NCBI GenBank assembly: GCA_000969725.1
Contig: JXSR01S003068.1
Direction: 5' to 3' (one strand)
Origin: Ophiothrix spiculata
Taxonomy: Eukaryota; Echinodermata; Ophiuroidea; Amphilepidida; Ophiotrichidae
DNA length: 26,217 nucleotides
Shown here: positions 20,519 through 26,217 of the stretch, one piece after another
Position numbering within the stretch: position 1 is the stretch's first letter
Layout: each line of letters begins with the position of its first letter
Program-made: the position numbers and the translations under genes
The notes under the pieces: generated by a model
The model's database searches: none
The model's input: the letters and a program-made list of their open reading frames with translations, nothing else
Told to the model about the DNA's origin: nothing

Positions 20519-22514
20519 AACAATTGTATAAAACTACAAGATAGTGATGCTTTTCTGTGATGAATCTTCTGCATATGTATCACTACAATAATCAAATATA
20601 TATACATATCTAATTTCAATGTATTAGGTTTGCCATAATCATTATTTTATCTAAGTTCTCCAGTATAAAGTCAAGCATGAAGATCTGTTTATTATCATAA
20701 ATGTTAAAATAATGACTTCATGCAACTTTTGCTATATGTTACTGAATGACGAATGTTTCCCTGTCTTTTATTTGAAAGGTTATTTTTTATAAATAAATAT
20801 ATTTTCGGTAAAAAACCTGAAAAACAAAATAACTATGACCTATTTTGTGCATGATTTTCCGTTCATATATTGATAAACATTGTATAACATTTAATAATGC
20901 TCTTATCCTTATTTGATTCAAATTCCTTTACTGATAACAATTAATATCGGCTTGGTCTAATTGACTAACCACATATTATTTCAGGAACTTTATTCTGAGC
21001 ACAAATGCTTCATTATATTCACGTTTGACAAATTTCTTAGCACATAGGGTGACAGGTTGTTATTAAAATGTAAACAATAAGGAACACGAGCTTTAAATGA
21101 AGCAATCGCGAAAATGTAATTGTACGATAATCTAATTAGCTGATCCACTTGCTCGTGTCTCATTCTTTCAGTGTCAATGACGAAGATGTTTAAAGATAGG
21201 CAGAGTCTATCTGCACAACTGTTGTGTGAATTAGAACAAGTGTCGCTACGGAAATGATTTTAGAACTGCTACAAATGTCAGCAGTAATTTGAGCCAGTTT
21301 CGGCTTATTTCAAACATGATTTTTATCGGTATTAAAGATCTATAAGTTCTCATTTTCTAATTTGTATTTTATTTTATATTTCATGGTCCGATTTTTCAAA
21401 TTTTAGTTTTCATTATAATATGAAATATCAACGGTTAAGATGCCGCAATTTCAAATTTCAGTTAAATCGGAACAACCGTTTTGATTTTATGAACAATTTT
21501 GCATTTTCCATTTAATGGTCACAATAAAATTTATAACTTAACACATTTTCACTTATATCTCCGAAATGTGACATGTGTTTCAACCCGGGATTTTAGCCGC
21601 AACTTCACATGGGTAATGAAAAAATATTAGGAATATTTTGGTACCACAATCTCAGAGAGTTTGAAGAAATACTTGATCCAATCGGACAGGGTTCCTTTAA
21701 AAAGGGAAAATATTCGACCTATATTACAAGAATACACAGGGGAATACACTTAAAATGTTGCGTGTACAATCTGTGGTTATGTTCGATCATTTAAATTAAA
21801 AAAGTAAAGATTTCTATTATTTCCATGGTAAGAAACATATCTTTTATATCAGAAGATATTTATATGGAGCCTTTTATTAGCAACTTGTATTTCATGTTCT
21901 TTAAACATTATATCATCAGGGAGCCCAGCATCGGGTTTTAATTTTTTCAGCTCAGTATCCGTACAACTTGCAATCTTGTAGTTTTGTGAATAAGGATGTA
22001 TCATCTCTTAATTTGCACAACTATTCATATATTTTGTAGTTGTGCGAATAGCGATATTCTCGATTACCTATTTATATACCTGTCAATACAACATCGATTC
22101 AATAAAAACGTCTCTGAACGCATTATTCTGAAAGCTGTTACAACTAAATTCAAATGTTTGGTCAATATTTACTCAATGAAAACATTATTCATCAACTTGA
22201 TAGAAAATATATATCAATGTTTTGACTTACAAATTAAAAATACATATTGTTCTTTTTATTTCTGTTCAAAATTAATAGGACACTTTATTTGTTATTATCA
22301 TTATAGATATATGGTTACCCAACAGCGCAAGTTTTATGTTTGTATTTGCCAATGTGATGTGAAACCGATTATAAAGCAAATTAAAATTGCATGCATAAAC
22401 ACGAGTATATGTAAGCTTAAAGATCCTAAATACACGTGCAGATATCGAAATAGTTTAATTCAATAAACGACATCATTCTGGACAAAGAATTGTATTTAAA
22501 AGCGGTATGCATCT
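20519..22514. other. Non-coding stretch with one unusually long open frame
   Basis: No repeats with matched ends were found. It contains the longest open frame of the window, 21996-22466 (plus, 156 codons). That frame is rich in Ile, Cys, Tyr, Phe and Lys, as expected of AT-rich DNA read as protein, and I recognise no domain. A TTTTTTCAG acceptor-like sequence lies at about 21942-21950. A 9-bp hairpin GCACAACTA/TAGTTGTGC spans about 22014-22045, inside the start of the frame. I do not call it a gene. Confidence 0.4.
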
Positions 22515-22747
22515 ACGTCCAAAGTCATTCGCTCGCCCAAGGAACATTCGCTCGCGTCATCCGCTCATACTTATTTGCTCAAACGGAGAGTGAATGACAC
22601 TTACAAAAACTTTAAAAAAAATGATTAAATCGATTTAAATAAATGCTAACATCGATATAACCAGTATTCAAGCATTGTAAGAAATATATTCCCTTTACTA
22701 AAGAGAAAAAGTCAAAGCGAATATCGCGAGCGAATGTCTTTGGACGT
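22515..22747. mobile_element. 233-bp MITE with CpG-rich 22-bp inverted ends
   Basis: ACGTCCAAAG(T)CATTCGCTCGC at 22515-22536 is the inverse of 22726-22747 with one mismatch. The left side repeats CATTCGCTCGC 19 bp further in (22545-22555), giving paired subterminal motifs. The interior is AT-rich and non-coding. No clear target-site duplication. The multiple intact CpGs contrast with the AT-rich surroundings. Confidence 0.8.
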
Positions 22748-23620
22748 CAAGTCTAACTCTCAACTGAACATTTCCATAACATCTTATCATTCCTTCCACT
22801 ACAATATACAAAAATGTACGCTTTATTAAAATTGAAATATGTTGTCTTCCTTTTGTCATAAACAAAACAGTTGTCTATTGTAGTCGCCCGAAGCAGATGA
22901 CCGATTTATATTTGCTTCGTCTGATACAGATAGATAAAAACCATGCAGAGGTTTAACATATTTTACATTATCTCCAATAGATGTATATCAATGTATATAT
23001 TTTTCTAGATATACTTTATTTGTCTTATGGCAATAGATGTCCGTATAATGTTTTACTTTTATGTCTGAAATATGTAAATCTTCGTCTGTATGTTGTATAT
23101 CTGATTGATATTATCGTGAATATATAAATAGTATGATAACTTCGTAGGTTCTCTATCAGGAATTAACGTAATTTAATGAATTGGTTATAGGAGGGATTGC
23201 ATAATATCTATAACCAGCATAATAGGACTGAAAGTCCTCTAAATCCAGGAGCCAGTCCTAGATGAAAGTACACAACTGATTAGCAGGGAGGACGTTCAGT
23301 CACTAGGACGCTTTCATTACTCAGGAGTGGGAAAAAAATCCAAATAATGATATCACTTCTGTATTGACAACATTCACAAGTATATTCTACAGTGAACCAA
23401 ATCACTGCACAGTCATAAAATTGTAATTTCTTTATGAGAAAATATCTGTAATATAAGGTTCTAATGTGCGCCATCGTTTGTAATGCACAAATAGGCCTAG
23501 GTTGAATTTGGGTACCTTTTTGTGGTTTTTTCAACGAGTTAAGTGGTTATTTCAAGTTAAGTGGTAATTTTTTTTATTTGAAGATATGAAGCGCTTCTTT
23601 AGCATGAATGGCTTCAAAAG
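22748..23620. other. Non-coding stretch, no recognised element
   Basis: Only short palindromic pieces were seen, such as AGGACTGAAAGTCCT at about 23223-23237. The minus-strand 84-codon frame (23280-23534) has no recognisable motif. Confidence 0.5.
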
Positions 23621-23729
23621 TCAACCGGCGGCTGACCGCCTGGAACCGACAGTTCTGGTCGGTTTCCATTGTTCTGAACAATATCAATCGGCCAGAATCG
23701 GCGGTTCCGAGCGGTCAACCGCCGGTTGA
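23621..23729. repeat. 109-bp GC-rich palindrome
   Basis: The 54-bp arms 23621-23674 and 23676-23729 are reverse complements at 43 of 54 positions, around a single central T in ATTGTTC-T-GAACAAT. The outer ends TCAACCGGCGG and its inverse are almost exact. It is built from GGAACCG, GTTCTGG and GACCGC-like words and is much richer in GC than anything nearby. It could be a very short foldback transposon or the tip-to-tip remnant of a larger inverted-repeat element. Confidence 0.9.
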
Positions 23730-24262
23730 GATTAGAAATGCTCCCTAACCACATGGATGAAAATTATTTGCAAATAACATGTCGTTTTTATGATAGTGAG
23801 GATACCCGAATTCACCCTATAATCTCTATTAATAACCTCCTTTACAATATTACTTCAACGCGAAATGTAAAGCAACTGCAGGCTGGGCAACTGGTTAAAA
23901 TCTGCCGAAAAGTTAAGAAGGTTGTATGTGCACTTATGTTACGTCCAAGTTACTTTCTTTAGCCTTTGAAAGTTCATGCAGAAATAAGAAGACGATCAAT
24001 GTTCTTTCTTTCATAACTTAAGCCAGTTAGAGAACTACATTTCTGCAGACGGAAGACGGTTCCAAGTAAATAGCTAATGAATATTTATGGTAGTAGAGTT
24101 GATTCAAAAGAGGACGATTGGAATAGATAAGCTTGTTTTGTAAACAAGGTATGTTTAAACAGGGTACGGAATGACCTTTGAATTCCTGAATGCATAAACA
24201 CGTCTCGATACCATTTCAAATCATGCGTACAGTTGGTAGGTGAAGTTGATGTTGACCTAGCC
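23730..24262. other. Non-coding stretch, no recognised element
   Basis: Frames at 23726-23962 (plus) and 24085-24282 (minus) have no family resemblance, and the first begins within the palindrome. Nothing else noted. Confidence 0.5.
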
Positions 24263-24351
24263 ACGATTGGTAGGGGAGACACGAACAGTCACGATTAGCA
24301 ACGTAATCTGAACGCAAACTCGAATGTCGTAAGTCTCCTATAGCGAATCGT
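24263..24351. repeat. Imperfect inverted repeat, about 18-bp arms
   Basis: ACGATTGGTAGGGGAGAC (24263-24280) is the gapped inverse of GTCTCCTATAGCGAATCGT (24333-24351). The loop contains a second CACGATTAGCAACG. It may be a decayed short element. Confidence is limited by the small indels needed in the stem. Confidence 0.45.
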
Positions 24352-25769
24352 TACGAATTTCTATCTCATCCATGAGACCTGCACGTCATGATATATGCCA
24401 ATTCCTGGTTACGAAAAACGTTTTGAGCCATTGGTATCAAGCAAATATGGTGGGTATTTTAATTTTTACAACAAGTTTAGTCTATGGATGATAAGTGCTA
24501 TTTGTGTTTTTATTACTCTTTACCCAAAATGAAGCAAAACTTAGCATTATCACGCCAGTTTAGTTGTGGAAAAGAATCTCATAACGGTTCAAGAGGTGAT
24601 CCTAGCCATTACATATTGCAGTTTAAAATCAAAAAAACAGTGAAAAAATGATTTGATTTGTGTGTGTACGTACGTCTATTATGTTGATACATGAGATAGA
24701 TGTAGCATTATCGGTATGGTCATTTGTTTGGAACCAGATCGTCCGTGGTGGGCTATATATGCAAGAAACGACGTCAGTATTTCCACAGCGTTTTGCTGTC
24801 TGATTCAATTTTGCCCCGATTGAAAATCGATATGGTGGTAACAGTTCGGGAATTTTGATAGCCTACATTAATTAGTTTGGTCTCCACCCAAACACCGATT
24901 ACAAGTGGTCGCTATTGACAATAATTAGCCTATATATATTTCCTGGAAAACAATGCATTTTGTAAATATTTTAACACTTGTGTCTAATTCTGATTCAATA
25001 TCTTCAGTAAATATAATTTGGAACCCCTTATGCATTTACTTAAAAGCAGTTTCAATCTTCATAAAAGCTTTTAATATGATAAAATCACTACTACTTTAAG
25101 AAATTTAGTTTTTATGTAAAATAGACAAAAAAGAATGATATATATGACATCAAATGACTACATATCGATTCATCAAGTAATTCAATGCACATAAAATAAC
25201 AAAAAATGTCTTGAGCAAATTATTTCTAAACATGCTTTTGTTCTTAATGTTGGTAAATTCGTCAATGTAAGTATCCTGTTTAAAGGAAATGAAAACCTTA
25301 ACCTTCAATAGATATAATGTAGCGCCTCAGCCATAAGTCATTGTCTAACTTCAGTTTCTGTTTTTAATGAAATGCATGAATAGATAGATCCATCACTTTG
25401 TCAAAATCACAACACAAAGGAACGCTTTATCTTACGCAGCTTAACACTAAATGTATATATAGAAAATAAAACGATTTCTTTTGATTTTGAAAAGCTTTTC
25501 ACTCCAAATACCGGCACTCTTCTTTATGTCTTATTTCAATAGATATTCTTCACAAGCTCTCAAAATATGGGAAAATGTGTTTTTCAATTACTTGATTCTT
25601 TTATGTTTTAGTAACTCATCATTCATTGACAATTTTCGTTGGTAATTCCATCTGGTGCTTATTTATTTAAATCAATATATAACACTCAACTTTAGAAGGT
25701 TAACCGGTTAGTAAGTTGTTTGAGAGTTAACTTTGTTTTTCTATATTGCTGCGTGGACATCTAATAAAA
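24352..25769. other. Non-coding stretch, no recognised element
   Basis: No repeats, RNA genes or coding frames of note were found in this AT-rich segment. Confidence 0.5.
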
Positions 25770-26109
25770 CATCGAAGAAGGAAGAAGAAGGTAAATGTAA
25801 TGGCGAAGATGAAGATGAATTAATGCATTTAGATGGAGATTATATGATTGTATGAAAGATAAGATGGAAATGGATATGAAATTGAAGATGTAGATCAAGA
25901 TGGAAGTGGACAATAAGAGGTGAAGGTCACGGTGTTTTCATGAGGATGAAAGAGAAGGAGAGGGTGAAGGCAAAGGTAAAGATGGAAATTACATGCAGGT
26001 AAAGAATATATGAATATAAAGATTGTATGACTATAAAAATGAAGATAGAAAATGAAAAGGAATAGGATGAAGACGAGAAGGTGAAAGTAAACACGTATTG
26101 ATGAAGATT
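25770..26109. repeat. Purine-rich degenerate GAAGAT-like tract
   Basis: The plus strand is dominated by GAAGA, GATGAA and GATGGAA words interrupted by other bases. It looks like a decayed extension of the perfect hexamer array that follows. Frequent stops in all frames exclude an acidic-repeat coding region across the whole tract. Confidence 0.75.
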
Positions 26110-26217
26110 GAAGATGAAGATGAAGATGAAGATGAAGATGAAGATGAAGATGAAGATGAAGATGAAGATGAAGATGAAGATGAAGATGAAGATGAAGATA
26201 AAGATAAAGATGAAGAT
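26110..26217. repeat. (GATGAA)n hexanucleotide microsatellite, cut by window end
   Basis: Nearly pure GATGAA repeats (about 15 units) run from 26110 to about 26198, followed by two GATAAA variants and further GATGAA units to the last base. The array continues beyond the window. One frame would read alternating Glu-Asp-Glu and Asp, but nothing upstream supports a coding exon. Confidence 0.95.

Noticed and set aside
26110..26217. Acidic-repeat protein exon
   Set aside because: The perfect hexamer run would encode Asp/Glu in one frame, but upstream sequence has stops in every frame and the repeat is a typical microsatellite.

Overview
This is a gene-poor, AT-rich (roughly two-thirds A+T by eye) stretch of eukaryotic nuclear DNA, most likely intergenic or intronic sequence from an invertebrate animal. 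Three things point there: no long open reading frames on either strand, many short inverted-repeat (MITE-like) DNA elements, and one recognisable decayed tail of an animal non-LTR retrotransposon. I cannot name the species. I see no protein-coding gene I would defend, no rRNA or tRNA, no CRISPR array and no bacterial-type operon. The open frames (longest 156 codons, 21996-22466) resemble no family I know.

Layout. 1-5290: an (AATAC)n run; a MITE with 43-bp inverted ends (215-656); a 37-bp-TIR MITE (2769-3022) carrying an inner 65-bp near-perfect hairpin; an adjacent 129-bp tandem dimer (3050-3302). 5190-11620: a 220-bp element with TA flanks (5722-5941), a 420-bp element (7254-7671), a 43-bp tandem duplication (9432-9517), an 886-bp foldback element with about 370-bp arms (9702-10587) and a 267-bp element (11353-11619). 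12045-13566: a second copy of the 37-bp-TIR family, then a 432-bp MITE. 16830-20518: a local duplication (units 16830-18862 and 19039-20117). The first unit is enlarged by a GC-rich insert and by the retrotransposon fragment (17855-18430, minus strand); the second is followed by a diverged copy of the 432-bp MITE. 22515-26217: a CpG-rich-ended MITE (22515-22747), a GC-rich 109-bp palindrome (23621-23729) and a purine-rich tract grading into a (GATGAA)n microsatellite at the window end.

Two unrelated sequences are each present as perfect direct repeats of exactly 95 bp (1655-1749 = 4902-4996; 5192-5286 = 7679-7773). The equal lengths and sharp edges suggest an assembly-graph artefact as readily as biology, so the order of sequence between 1655 and 7773 should be treated with care. 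A 31-bp exact inverted pair (4680-4710 and 11245-11275) is also unexplained.

Nothing here forms a cooperating gene system. The main content is a record of repeated short DNA-transposon insertion, nesting and local duplication. Target-site and superfamily statements are inferences from end sequences only.
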